Positions 43,482 through 52,051 of a stretch of DNA of 64,000 nt are shown one piece after another (the stretch's first letter is position 1; each line of letters starts with the position of its first letter). Source of the stretch: Isoptericola sp. BMS4. GTDB lineage: Bacteria; Actinomycetota; Actinomycetes; Actinomycetales; Cellulomonadaceae. The DNA lies in contig NZ_SIRP01000001.1 of NCBI RefSeq assembly GCF_011634835.1, forward strand, positions 3,963,748 to 4,027,747, in the 5' to 3' direction. The notes under the pieces are model-generated. The model saw only the letters and a list, made by a program, of their open reading frames with translations, was not told the DNA's origin and searched no databases. The position numbers and the translations under genes were made by a program.

Positions 43482-45509
43482 ATGACCGCACCGACCGCGC
43501 CGCCGGCCGAGCCCCGGGCGCTGCCCCAGGGCCGGGTCTGGGCGATCTTCGGCGGGCTCATGCTCGCCATGCTCCTCGCCGCCCTCGACCAGACGATCGT
43601 CGCGACCGCCCTGCCGACGATCGTCTCCGACCTCGGCGGGGCCGAGCACCTGTCGTGGGTCGTCACCGCCTACATGCTGGCCAGCACGGCCACCACCGTC
43701 CTGTGGGGCAAGCTCGGCGACCTGTACGGGCGCAAGGCCCTCTTCATCGCCTGCATCGTCATCTTCCTGGCCGGCTCGATCCTGTCCGGCACCTCCCAGA
43801 CCATGAGCCAGCTCATCGCCTGGCGCGCCGTCCAGGGCGTCGGCGGCGGCGGGCTCATGGTGCTGTCCCAGGCGATCATCGGCGACGTCGTCCCCCCGCG
43901 GGAGCGCGGGCGCTACCAGGGCCTGTTCGGCGCGGTCTTCGGCGTCTCCTCGGTGGCAGGGCCGCTGCTCGGCGGGTTCTTCGTCGACAACCTCGACTGG
44001 CGGTGGGTCTTCTACATCAACATCCCCATCGGCGTCGTCGCGCTCCTCGTCGTCGCCGCCGTGCTGCCGCACATCGACGCCGGGGTCAAGCCCCGGATCG
44101 ACTACGCCGGGATCATCCTGCTCGGCCTCGTCTCGACGTCGATCGTGCTGGTGACGAGCCTCGGCGGCACCACCTGGGAGTGGTCCTCCGGTCCCGTGTA
44201 CGCCATGGTCGCGCTCGCCGTCGGGGCGCTGGTCGCGTTCGTCGTCGTGGAGCGCCGGACGGCCGAGCCGGTGCTGCCGCTGCACCTGTTCCGCAGCCGC
44301 GTGTTCACCGTCGCCGCCGTCGTCGGGTTCGTCGTCGGGTTCGCGATGTTCGGCGCCATCACCTACCTGCCGCTCTACCTGCAGACGGTCAAGGGCTCCA
44401 CGCCCACCGAGTCCGGCCTCGAGATGACGCCGATGATGCTCGGCATGCTGATCACCTCGATCGGCTCCGGCCAGCTCATCTCCCGCACCGGGCGCTACAA
44501 GCACTTCCCGATCATCGGCACGGCGGTCACCGCCTGCGGGCTCTACCTGCTCTCCCTCATGGGTCGTGACACGACGACGGCCCAGGCCGGCGTGAGCATG
44601 TTCGTCCTCGGCGCGGGGCTCGGCATGGTGACGCAGGTGCTCGTCATCGCCGTGCAGAACGCCGTCGACTACCGCGACCTCGGCACCGCGACGTCCGGCG
44701 CCACCTACTTCCGCACCATCGGCTCGTCCGTAGGCGTCGCAGTCTTCGGCACGATCTTCGCGAACCGGCTCACGGACGAGCTCCTCACGGGCGTCCCCCC
44801 GTCCGCGCAGGGGCCGTGCGGCCCTGAGACGCTGGCCGCGTCCACGCAGGGGCTCGCCCAGTGCCCGCCCGAGGTGCAGGACTGGTTCACCGGCGCGTAC
44901 GCCGACGCGCTGCACGTCGTCTTCCTGTGGGCGGTGCCCGTGGCGGCGCTCGCGTTCCTGCTGACGTGGCTCCTGCCCGAGGTCGAGCTGCGCACCGCGA
45001 CCCGCAGCGACGACGCCCCGACGGCAGGTCAGGCCGTGGGCGAGTCCTTCGCCCTGCCGTCCAGCCGCACGTCGCTGGAGGAGCTGCGGCTCATCCTGTG
45101 GCGCCGGGTCGGCAAGCGCGACCCCCGGCGGGTGTACGAGCTGGTGGCCGACGAGCTCGGGCTCACGGCCACCGAGTGCTGGATGGTCGCCCGCGTCGCC
45201 CTCAAGCACACCCGGTCCGTCCGGCTCATGTCGGAACGCACCGAGGTGCCGCCGGACGTCGTGCGCCGGGTGGCCGAGGCCCTGCGGGACCGCGGGCTGG
45301 TCGAGGTCGCCGACGACACCGTGCGCGCCACGCCCGCCGGCGACGCGGCGTTCGAGCGGATCCGCGACGCCGAACGGCGTCGGCTGCAGCGCTACGTCGA
45401 CGAGTGGCCCGGCGGCGACGAGCCCGAGGTCGACCAGCTGGTCGACCAGCTCACGCACCAGCTCCTGGCCGACGACACGGACGCAGCGGACGTCCTCGGG
45501 GCCCGCTGA
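43482..45509 (+). CDS. DHA2-type MFS efflux pump with C-terminal winged-helix domain
   Basis: A 675-residue drug:H+ antiporter of the EmrB/QacA (14-helix) family: motif A GKLGDLYGRKALF, motif C-like GPLLGGFFVDNLDWRWVFY, and ALDQTIVATALPTIV at the first helix. The 14 helices end near residue 510. The following 150 residues (SLEELRLILWRRVGKRDP ... VRRVAEALRDRGLVEV) look like a MarR/DUF-type winged helix, unusual for a transporter. ATG at 43482 has GGGAGGGCGCCCC. It may export an inducer sensed by the adjacent PadR. Confidence 0.9.
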   Translation: MTAPTAPPAEPRALPQGRVWAIFGGLMLAMLLAALDQTIVATALPTIVSDLGGAEHLSWVVTAYMLASTATTVLWGKLGDLYGRKALFIACIVIFLAGSILSGTSQTMSQLIAWRAVQGVGGGGLMVLSQAIIGDVVPPRERGRYQGLFGAVFGVSSVAGPLLGGFFVDNLDWRWVFYINIPIGVVALLVVAAVLPHIDAGVKPRIDYAGIILLGLVSTSIVLVTSLGGTTWEWSSGPVYAMVALAVGALVAFVVVERRTAEPVLPLHLFRSRVFTVAAVVGFVVGFAMFGAITYLPLYLQTVKGSTPTESGLEMTPMMLGMLITSIGSGQLISRTGRYKHFPIIGTAVTACGLYLLSLMGRDTTTAQAGVSMFVLGAGLGMVTQVLVIAVQNAVDYRDLGTATSGATYFRTIGSSVGVAVFGTIFANRLTDELLTGVPPSAQGPCGPETLAASTQGLAQCPPEVQDWFTGAYADALHVVFLWAVPVAALAFLLTWLLPEVELRTATRSDDAPTAGQAVGESFALPSSRTSLEELRLILWRRVGKRDPRRVYELVADELGLTATECWMVARVALKHTRSVRLMSERTEVPPDVVRRVAEALRDRGLVEVADDTVRATPAGDAAFERIRDAERRRLQRYVDEWPGGDEPEVDQLVDQLTHQLLADDTDAADVLGAR

Positions 45510-45530
45510 CCGGCACCCGTCTGCCTGCGG

Positions 45531-46739
45531 TCACATCTCCGGCAGCGTGGCCCGGGCGGCGTCGGGCGTCATCCCGGACGCCTCGAGGGTGTCGACGACG
45601 GGCGAGCGCAGCAGCAGCACCAGCGACTGCACCTGCCAGTGGCCCTCGCCGAGGGTGCGCGGGTCCACGTCACGGGCGACGGCGGCCAGCGCGTCGCGCG
45701 CCCGGTCGAGACCCGTCCCGGAGCCGAGCGCGGCCGCCAGCAGCCGCACGCCCTGCGCGTACCGCACGACCAGGTCGGCCACCGGGTCGGCCACCGGGTC
45801 GACGTCGGGCGGCGCGGGCATCGCGCCGGACAGCGGGACGACCGACACCCGGTGGTCGACGTCGTCGCCGTCCAGCAGGCCGAGGGAGCGCAGGGCCGCG
45901 GGGGCGCGGCGGGCGAGCACGCGCACGCTGCGCATCGCCCGGTCGACCAGGACGGCCTGCGCCGCGAGGCGCGTGATCTCCGTGCGGTGCACCCGGTTCA
46001 CGCTCACCCGCGCGATCTCGTACGACTTGGTCGCCAGGTCGTGCCAGTCCTCCAGGACCCGCTCGGCGGCGCGGCCCCGCACGAGGGCGGCGGCCAGCTC
46101 GTCGGCGTCGCCGTCGCGCAGGCCGCGGGCGAGGGCCTCCAGCGTGAGCGCGAGCTCACGCGTCGCCTCGAGGGCCAGCGCGCGGATCCGGCGGCGCGGG
46201 TCCCCGGGCGTGACCAGCGCGACGAGCAGCGCCACGGCGCCCCCGACGAGGGCGTCCGTCCACCGCCCCAGCGCACCGCTCGTCGCGACGGCGGCAGGCA
46301 GGCCGACGACGACGCCCGCCTGCACGCCCGCCTGGATGGTGAGCAGCGGGCCCCGGTCGATGAACCGGGCGATCAGCGCCGAGGCCCCCATGACCAGCGC
46401 GATCTGCCACCAGCCCGACCCGATGACGTGCACCATGAGGTCGCCGAGCGCGACGCCGACGGCGACCCCGACGGCGACCTCCGCCACCTTGCGCAGCTCG
46501 CGGTCGAAGCTGAAGCCGAGGCACACCCACGCGGCGATCGCCGCGAAGAACGGCTGCTCGTGGCCGAGGACGACCGTGGCGAGGCCGTACGCGACGCCGG
46601 CGGCGAGGGCCGCCTGGAGCACGGGCCAGAACGAGGTGCGCAGGCGCGACACGCCCTGGCGCACGCGGATGCGGCCGGGCAGCGTGCGCAGGGCCGCGCG
46701 CGCCGCGGCACCGGCCCGCCGGGCCGGGGGCTCACCCAT
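45531..46739 (-). CDS. FUSC-family membrane protein
   Basis: A 402-residue aromatic-acid-exporter-like (FUSC) protein. About six helices between residues 35 and 170 (WPVLQAALAAGVAYGLATVV, then FFAAIAAWVCLGFSF and DRELRKVAEVAVGVAVGVAL) are followed by a long cytoplasmic helical half (about 185-300). Members export hydroxylated aromatic acids or phosphonolipids in other bacteria; the substrate here is unknown. ATG at 46739 follows a 5-codon open extension without ribosome site. It converges with the MFS gene. Confidence 0.87.
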   Translation of the reverse strand: MGEPPARRAGAAARAALRTLPGRIRVRQGVSRLRTSFWPVLQAALAAGVAYGLATVVLGHEQPFFAAIAAWVCLGFSFDRELRKVAEVAVGVAVGVALGDLMVHVIGSGWWQIALVMGASALIARFIDRGPLLTIQAGVQAGVVVGLPAAVATSGALGRWTDALVGGAVALLVALVTPGDPRRRIRALALEATRELALTLEALARGLRDGDADELAAALVRGRAAERVLEDWHDLATKSYEIARVSVNRVHRTEITRLAAQAVLVDRAMRSVRVLARRAPAALRSLGLLDGDDVDHRVSVVPLSGAMPAPPDVDPVADPVADLVVRYAQGVRLLAAALGSGTGLDRARDALAAVARDVDPRTLGEGHWQVQSLVLLLRSPVVDTLEASGMTPDAARATLPEM

Positions 46740-46805
46740 CGCGCCTCGCACCACGCACGCTCACGACGGCTCCGCCGACGGCGGCGTCGCGGTCGCGGCG
46801 CCGGG

Positions 46806-47966
46806 TCACAGCAGGCTCTGCGGGGCGTCCGGTCCGCGGGGAGTCAGCCCGCGCGCGAGCGGCCCGTGCGCCTCCGGGCGGTCGGCGGAGACCCCGTCGC
46901 CGGGGACCACGACCTCCTGGGAGGCGTCGACGACCAGCTCGGTGCCGCCGGCCTCGCCGACGACGACGAGCCCGGCGTCCTCCGGCGCGGACCGCTTGAT
47001 CACGGCGAGCGCCACGGGGCCCAGCTCGTGGTGCCGCGCGACGGTCGTCACGGTCCCGACGGCGCGCCCGTCGGCGCCGCCGACCCGCACCTCGGCGCCG
47101 GCCTCCGGGACCACGTGCTGGGAGCCGTCGAGGTGCAGCAGCACCAGACGGCGCGGCGGCCGGCCCAGGTTGTGCACGCGGGCGACCGTCTCCTGGCCGC
47201 GGTAGCAGCCCTTGTGCAGGTGGACGGCGGTGCGCAGCCAGTCGAGCTCGTGCGGCACGCTGCGGTGGTCGACCTCGCGGCCGAGCCGCGGGCGCCACGC
47301 CTCGACCCGCAGCGCCTCGGTGGCCCAGGTGCCGACGAGCCGCCGGCCCGCGGTCTCGCGCTCGGCGACGGCGGCGGCGAGGTCGGCGCGGGGCACGAGG
47401 ACGAGCCGCCAGGGGCGGTCCCCGCCCGGGTGCCCGTCGGCGGGCGGGCCGTAGCGGGTGCCGCCGGCCGCGACCCGCGGCCAGGTGTCCCACCACGTGA
47501 CGTGCTCGCCCTCGGCGCCCTCGGCGGCGACCGGCTCACCGACCGCCGCGTACTCGGCGGTGACGTCGGCGACCTCGACCCGCATCATGAAGCGCATCGA
47601 GTCGAGCCAGGCGGCCAGCGGCGCGGCGTGGTCGCCCTCGGTGACCAGCCACGTGGCCTCGCCGTCGTCGACGACGCCCGCGGCGTGCTCCACGTGCCCC
47701 TGCGGCGAGAGGACGAGCAGCTCGGTGGACGTCCGCGGGGCGAGGGACTCCACGTCCTGCGAGGTGATCGAGTGCAGCCAGCCGAGCCGGTCCGGCCCGC
47801 TGACGCGCACGACGCCCAGGTGGGACTGGTCGACGACGGCGTCCCCGCGCACAAGGGCGCGCTGCTCGGCCACGGGGTCGCCGTAGTGCCAGGCGACGCC
47901 GGCGTCGGGCCCCGACGCGGGCACGGCGCCGGGTCGCGCGAGCAGCGGGCTGTCCATGCTGTCCAT
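46806..47966 (-). CDS. YgfZ/GcvT folate-binding protein
   Basis: A 386-residue protein of the YgfZ (IbaG/COG0354) family, tetrahydrofolate-dependent factors for repair and assembly of certain Fe-S proteins. The signature KGCYRGQETV is at about residues 253-262 and contains the conserved Cys. The N-terminal DQSHLGVVRVSGPDRLGWLH is the GcvT-like start. Cytoplasmic. The two genes after it on the same strand region (nitrobindin and a small membrane protein) lie just upstream. Confidence 0.92.
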   Translation of the reverse strand: MDSMDSPLLARPGAVPASGPDAGVAWHYGDPVAEQRALVRGDAVVDQSHLGVVRVSGPDRLGWLHSITSQDVESLAPRTSTELLVLSPQGHVEHAAGVVDDGEATWLVTEGDHAAPLAAWLDSMRFMMRVEVADVTAEYAAVGEPVAAEGAEGEHVTWWDTWPRVAAGGTRYGPPADGHPGGDRPWRLVLVPRADLAAAVAERETAGRRLVGTWATEALRVEAWRPRLGREVDHRSVPHELDWLRTAVHLHKGCYRGQETVARVHNLGRPPRRLVLLHLDGSQHVVPEAGAEVRVGGADGRAVGTVTTVARHHELGPVALAVIKRSAPEDAGLVVVGEAGGTELVVDASQEVVVPGDGVSADRPEAHGPLARGLTPRGPDAPQSLL

Positions 47967-47999
47967 CAGGGGGTGACTCCCTCGGCGACGGTGGTGCGG

Positions 48000-48563
48000 T
48001 CAGTCCTGGGCGACGGGCTGCCGGTCGAGCTTCGCGGAGGCGTACGAGCCGAGCGGGTGCCCGAACGCCGCGATCTCCTCGACCCACATGAGCTGGCCCT
48101 CGACGAGGCCGTACAGGCGCTTCGCGGCCGTGACCTCGACGGCGCTGGAGGTGCGGGCCACGAAGTCCGTGGCGAGGTCGATGCGCCCGTTGCCGACCGC
48201 GCCGAGGAACAGCGAGAGCCGGCCGGACGCGTCGGTGAGCAGGACCTCGATCGGGTGCCGGTCCTCCTCCAGCCCGTCGGGGCGGTCGGTGGACACGCGC
48301 CAGTAGCCGGTCTCGGTGGACCAGACGGTGTCGGGCTCGTCGTCGCCGTACGTCTCGCCGTCGGCCGCGGCGCCGGAGCGCACCCGCAGCGTGGACTCGA
48401 CGCGCAGGTACGGCCCGCCGTCGTGGTCGAAGACGAGATCCTGGACGAACGGCGTGGCGTCGATGCCGGCGTACTCGATGACGCCCTCGCCCCGCCAGCG
48501 GCCCACGAGCCACGCGAGCGGGTACACCTCGGGCGCGAGGCCCTCGGGAAAGACGAAGGGCAT
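48000..48563 (-). CDS. FABP-like (nitrobindin/DUF1794) heme-binding beta-barrel protein
   Basis: A 187-residue protein of the nitrobindin family: ten-stranded beta-barrel, in characterised members binding ferric heme and NO or isomerising peroxynitrite. Typical parts: LAWLVGRWRGEGVIEY (residues about 17-32), VFDHDGGPYLRVESTLR and the C-terminal SYASAKLDR. ATG at 48563 overlaps the stop of the small upstream gene. It is the third gene counted from the A6 palindrome. Confidence 0.9.
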   Translation of the reverse strand: MPFVFPEGLAPEVYPLAWLVGRWRGEGVIEYAGIDATPFVQDLVFDHDGGPYLRVESTLRVRSGAAADGETYGDDEPDTVWSTETGYWRVSTDRPDGLEEDRHPIEVLLTDASGRLSLFLGAVGNGRIDLATDFVARTSSAVEVTAAKRLYGLVEGQLMWVEEIAAFGHPLGSYASAKLDRQPVAQD

Positions 48564-48676
48564 CAGCGCTGGCCCTGGAAGAGCTTGTAGACGACGTACC
48601 CGGCGAACCAGACGATCGCGACGGACACGACGACCAGCAGGCTGAGGAACACGGCCTCGAGTGCTTCGATGGACAT
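48563..48676 (-). CDS. 37-residue single-pass membrane protein
   Basis: A short gene encoding MSIEALEAVFLSLLVVVSVA followed by IVWFAGYVVYKLFQGQR: one membrane helix and a basic tail. Its TGA overlaps the nitrobindin ATG (ATGA), and it starts at ATG 48676. Not recognised as a family, but the tight coupling and clean hydrophobic profile support translation. The left end of palindrome A6 is 31 nt upstream. Confidence 0.72.
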   Translation of the reverse strand: MSIEALEAVFLSLLVVVSVAIVWFAGYVVYKLFQGQR

Positions 48677-48707
48677 GCCGCGATCCTACCCAGCCGCCCA
48701 CCCCCGC

Positions 48708-48791
48708 TGCCGAACATGTGGTTGCTCCGGGGGACGCGGCAGCAGTCCGGGACCGATCACATGCTCGGCACCCAGGAACGGCCTGTTCGGC
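48708..48791. repeat. family A palindrome, copy A6, degraded, plus fragment
   Basis: The left arm TGCCGAACATGTGGTTGCTC (48708 on) and a right arm ending ATGCTCGGCA (to 48770) pair with several mismatches. A loose fragment CCTGTTCGGC follows at 48782-48791 after CCCAGGAACGG, a flank resembling that of copy A4. It lies between divergent genes. Confidence 0.82.
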
Positions 48792-48847
48792 GGTACGACC
48801 AGTACCGCGGCGCGAGCGGGCCGTGCGACGGGGTAACGTCGCCCGCC

Positions 48848-49234
48848 ATGAGCCACACCGCCCCGGCACCCGCCGCCCGATCCCTCGTGATCAAGACCAC
48901 ATCGGGGCTGGACCGGCCGGAGGCCGCCAACCAGGCGCTGACGGTCGCGGCCGCCGCCGTCGCCTCCGGGGCGGAGGTGAGCCTGTGGCTGACCGGTGAG
49001 TCCGCGTGGTTCGCGGTGCCGGGCCGCGCGGCCGAGCTCGCCCTCGAGCACGCCGCCCCGGCCGCGGACCTCCTCGACGCCGTCCTCGCGGCGGGCACCG
49101 TGACACTGTGCACGCAGTGCGCCGCGCGGCGGGAGATCACGGAAGGCGACGTGCTGCCCGGGGTGCGGGTCGCCGGCGCGGCCGTGTTCACCGAGGAGAT
49201 CCTGCGTCCCGGCGCGCAGGCCCTCGTCTACTGA
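48848..49234 (+). CDS. DsrE-family protein
   Basis: A 128-residue protein of the DsrE/DsrF-like fold, sulphur-relay or predicted peroxiredoxin-like proteins. Features: SLVIKTTSGLDRPEAANQAL at the start, GAEVSLWLTGESAWF, and the conserved CTQCAARREI (C-x2-C). Function in actinobacteria is unknown. ATG at 48848 fits the first beta strand. It stands alone, divergent from the small membrane protein. Confidence 0.88.
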   Translation: MSHTAPAPAARSLVIKTTSGLDRPEAANQALTVAAAAVASGAEVSLWLTGESAWFAVPGRAAELALEHAAPAADLLDAVLAAGTVTLCTQCAARREITEGDVLPGVRVAGAAVFTEEILRPGAQALVY

Positions 49235-49437
49235 GGCCGGGTCCTCGAGCCCCGGTCGCGCGCACGCGGGACGCGTCCGCGCGACTGTGACCCACGGCAC
49301 GGCGGAGCCCCGGGCCCGCGTCGTAGATTGAAGTTTGAATCACCGGTCGTGCCGCCGTGGGCCCCACCGTCCGCCGACCGACGCCGGGCGCACCACCCCG
49401 GGCGGGCGACCGTGCCCCCACGATCCGGAGACCCCCC

Positions 49438-50103
49438 ATGACCTCCCTGACCTCCCCCACCAGGACGTGGAACGACCTCGTGATCCCGGCCGCCGGGACC
49501 TACCAGCTCGACGAGGGGCACAAGCGCCTCGGCTTCCTGGCCATGCACATGATGGTCAGCCCCGTGCGGGGCGAGTTCGCGACCGGGAGCGCCACCATCC
49601 ACGTCGCCGACGACCCGCTGCGGTCGTCGGTCACCGCGACCCTCGACACCGCGTCGGTCACGACGCACAACCCCGACCGGGACGCCCACCTCAAGAGCGC
49701 CGACTTCCTCGACGTCGAGAACCACCCCACGATCGAGTTCCGCAGCACCGGGATCGAGTGGCGCGCCGAGTCCGACCCGATCTTCTCGTGGGCCCGCCTC
49801 AAGGGGCGCACCCCCGGCCGCAGCGGTGACGCCGGTCAGGCCGCCAGGACCTCCGCCAAGTTCGTCCTGCACGGGGAGCTGAGCATCCGGGGCGTCACGC
49901 ACCCCATCGCGCTCGACGCCGAGTTCGGCGGCGCCGGCCGGGACCCGTTCGGCAACGACATCTTCGGCTTCAACGCCTCCGCCGACTTCGAGCGGGAGAA
50001 GTACGGCTTGGTGTGGAACGTCGCCCTCGAGTCCGGCGGCGTCCTCGTCGCCAAGCGGGTCCGCATCGAGCTGGCCGGCGAGGCGATCCGCCAGGGCGAC
50101 TGA
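49438..50103 (+). CDS. YceI-family protein
   Basis: A 221-residue lipocalin-like YceI protein, a family that binds polyprenoid lipids. Typical: AGTYQLDEGHKRLGFLAMHM, VRGEFATGSATI, HNPDRDAHLKSADFLDVENH and IRGVTHPIALD. No signal peptide is visible, so it is probably cytoplasmic, unlike the periplasmic E. coli member. Upstream, TTGAAGTTTGAATC near 49327-49340 is a candidate regulatory direct repeat (TTGAA-GT-TTGAA). Stop faces the membrane-protein gene 23 nt away. Confidence 0.92.
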   Translation: MTSLTSPTRTWNDLVIPAAGTYQLDEGHKRLGFLAMHMMVSPVRGEFATGSATIHVADDPLRSSVTATLDTASVTTHNPDRDAHLKSADFLDVENHPTIEFRSTGIEWRAESDPIFSWARLKGRTPGRSGDAGQAARTSAKFVLHGELSIRGVTHPIALDAEFGGAGRDPFGNDIFGFNASADFEREKYGLVWNVALESGGVLVAKRVRIELAGEAIRQGD

Positions 50104-50126
50104 GCGCCCCCCGGTCTCAGGCCGGT

Positions 50127-50876
50127 TCAGGCGAGGACGAGCCGGCCCACGACGAACACCAGGATCCCCGTCACCGCGACCGGGGCCGTGACGGCGGCGA
50201 GCACCGCCCGCCGCGACGCCAGGGCGGGCTGCCGCGCGAGCAGCAGCTGCAGCGCCGCGACCACCAGACCCGCCACCACGCCGGCGACAGCGCCGCTCAC
50301 GACGTCGATCCCCGGCGCCACGGTCGCCGCGCCCGCCGCGGCGCCGCCGCCCACCGCGACGCCCACGAGCGACCCGGCCCAGCCGCGCGCCACCGGCAGC
50401 GCCGACACGGCCGACGCGACGGCGAGACCCACCGCCGCCGTGATGACGAGGGACGCGCCCGCCTCGGTGCGGCCCGCCGCGACCCACCCCGCGCACGACA
50501 CGGCCACCACGCAGCCCGACACCGTGCCGCTGACCGACTCGACGAGCCGCGGCCGTCCGCCGCGCCGCAGCATCTCGGCGACGAACGCGAGCACGAGCGC
50601 CATCGCGATCACGAGCGGCAGGTGCCGCAGCACCGGCTCGCCGCGCGTCGCCCACGCGACAGCGACACCGCCGAGCCCCGCGAGGCCCACCACGACGGTC
50701 GCGCCGCCGGGCGCGGGCAGCCGCAGCAGCGACGCCCATCCCGCGGCGAGGAGCAGGACCAGCACCCCGGCCGCCGCGGCGACGGCGTCCTCCCCCAGGT
50801 ACGCCGCTGCGGCCACGGCGGCGGCGAGCACGGACGTCAGGACGGCGCGGGTGGTCACACGGGTGGGCGCAGGCAC
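50127..50876 (-). CDS. multi-spanning membrane protein, unknown
   Basis: A 249-residue, very Ala/Val-rich protein with about eight predicted membrane helices and almost no loops (VLTSVLAAAVAAAAYLGEDA at the start, VTAPVAVTGILVFVVGRLVL at the end). No family recognised. GTG at 50876 (MPAPTRVTTRA) is the likely start; the open frame continues upstream through non-hydrophobic sequence. It is divergent from glnR. Confidence 0.72.
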   Translation of the reverse strand: MPAPTRVTTRAVLTSVLAAAVAAAAYLGEDAVAAAAGVLVLLLAAGWASLLRLPAPGGATVVVGLAGLGGVAVAWATRGEPVLRHLPLVIAMALVLAFVAEMLRRGGRPRLVESVSGTVSGCVVAVSCAGWVAAGRTEAGASLVITAAVGLAVASAVSALPVARGWAGSLVGVAVGGGAAAGAATVAPGIDVVSGAVAGVVAGLVVAALQLLLARQPALASRRAVLAAVTAPVAVTGILVFVVGRLVLA

Positions 50877-51213
50877 GCCCCGAGTGTCCCAGAACCGGCA
50901 CCCCGCGGGCTCATCCGTGGCCCGGGAGTGCGGGGCCCGGCGCCCGCCGGGCGGGCGGAGCACCACCGACTCACGTGTCCGCAACGAGCGCTTCACACGC
51001 CGGTAACACTCCACAGGGCAGACTGCGGGGAACACGCGAGGGCACGCGGACGACACCGGGCCGGTACATGATCGACACGTGACCGGCCCGTGAGAGTCCG
51101 TGCGACAGGCCGCTCGGACCGCGTGTGACGCGCACCGCACCCGCGGTACGTTGTCCGACACACCGGTCGGACACCGGTCGGGCGACCCGCCCGACGGACG
51201 GGAGGAGGTACCG
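50877..51213. promoter_or_regulatory. glnR upstream region with 11-bp tandem repeat
   Basis: This 337-bp gap has no gene. It holds ACACCGGTCGG twice in direct tandem (51160-51170 and 51171-51181), 32 nt before the glnR start; 11 bp is one helical turn, so a protein could bind both copies on one face. GTCCGA at 51153 and GTCGGAC also form a loose inverted repeat. GGAGGAGG at 51201-51208 is the glnR ribosome site. Confidence 0.5.
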
Positions 51214-51990
51214 GTGGCCGAGCTGTTGATCCTCACGCCCGCGACGGACGGGTCGGTCGAGGTGCTGCCCGCGCTCGGCCTCCTCAGCCACCGGGTGCGG
51301 GTGCTGCCGATGGAGCCCTCCGCCCTCGTCGACGCCCCCGACTCCGACGTCGTGCTCGTCGACGCCCGCCGCGACCTGGTCGCGGCCCGCACCACCTGCC
51401 GGCTGCTGCACGCGACCGGCCTCACCGTCCCCCTCGTCCTCGTCCTCACCGAGGGCGGCCTGACCGTCGTCACCCACGAGTGGGGCGCCGACGACCTGCT
51501 GCTCGTCACCGCCTCCCCCGCCGAGGTCGAGGCCCGCATCCGCCTCGTCGTCGAGCGGTCCTCCCACGGGCCCGTCGACGACGGCCCCGAGGAGATCGCC
51601 GCCGGCGAGCTCACCATCGACGCCGGGGGCTACACCGCCCGCCTGCGGGGCCAGCCCATCGACCTCACCTACAAGGAGTTCGAGCTCATCAAGTACCTCG
51701 TGCAGCACCCCGGGCGCGTCTTCACCCGCGCCCAGCTGCTGCAGGAGGTGTGGGGCTACGACTACTACGGCGGCACCCGCACCGTCGACGTGCACGTGCG
51801 TCGGCTGCGCGCCAAGCTCGGCCCCGAGCACGAGCAGCTCATCGGCACCGTGCGCAACGTCGGCTACCGGTTCGACCCGCCCAAGGAGTCCCGGACCGAG
51901 GAGGACGACGGCGGCGCCACGGACGGCGGCGGGCCCGACGGCAGCGGGCAGGACGGCGGCGAGGCGCGGGCCGCGACGCCGGCCGGGTGA
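51214..51990 (+). CDS. glnR: GlnR, OmpR-family nitrogen regulator
   Basis: A 258-residue response-regulator-like protein matching actinobacterial Gln[61 protein letters not shown] in the receiver part, and a C-terminal winged helix ([37 protein letters not shown]). The receiver lacks the usual phosphorylation pocket, as in known GlnR, which works as an unphosphorylated homodimer controlling glnA, amtB and other nitrogen genes. The last 40 residues are a Gly/Asp-rich tail. GTG at 51214 follows GGAGGAGG. Confidence 0.88.
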   Translation: MAELLILTPATDGSVEVLPALGLLSHRVRVLPMEPSALVDAPDSDVVLVDARRDLVAARTTCRLLHATGLTVPLVLVLTEGGLTVVTHEWGADDLLLVTASPAEVEARIRLVVERSSHGPVDDGPEEIAAGELTIDAGGYTARLRGQPIDLTYKEFELIKYLVQHPGRVFTRAQLLQEVWGYDYYGGTRTVDVHVRRLRAKLGPEHEQLIGTVRNVGYRFDPPKESRTEEDDGGATDGGGPDGSGQDGGEARAATPAG

Positions 51991-52051
51991 GACCTGCGCC
52001 CTGGCGCCCCCTCCCGGCCCCGGCGCGGGTAGGTTCGTGCGGGTGACCGCG

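Noticed and set aside
11261-48791. CGAACATGTGG in family A resembles the actinobacterial LexA (SOS) box CGAAC-N4-GTTCG
   Set aside because: The second half is GGTTG or GATCG rather than GTTCG in every copy and the full 30-bp symmetry is not needed for LexA; the adjacent genes are not SOS genes.
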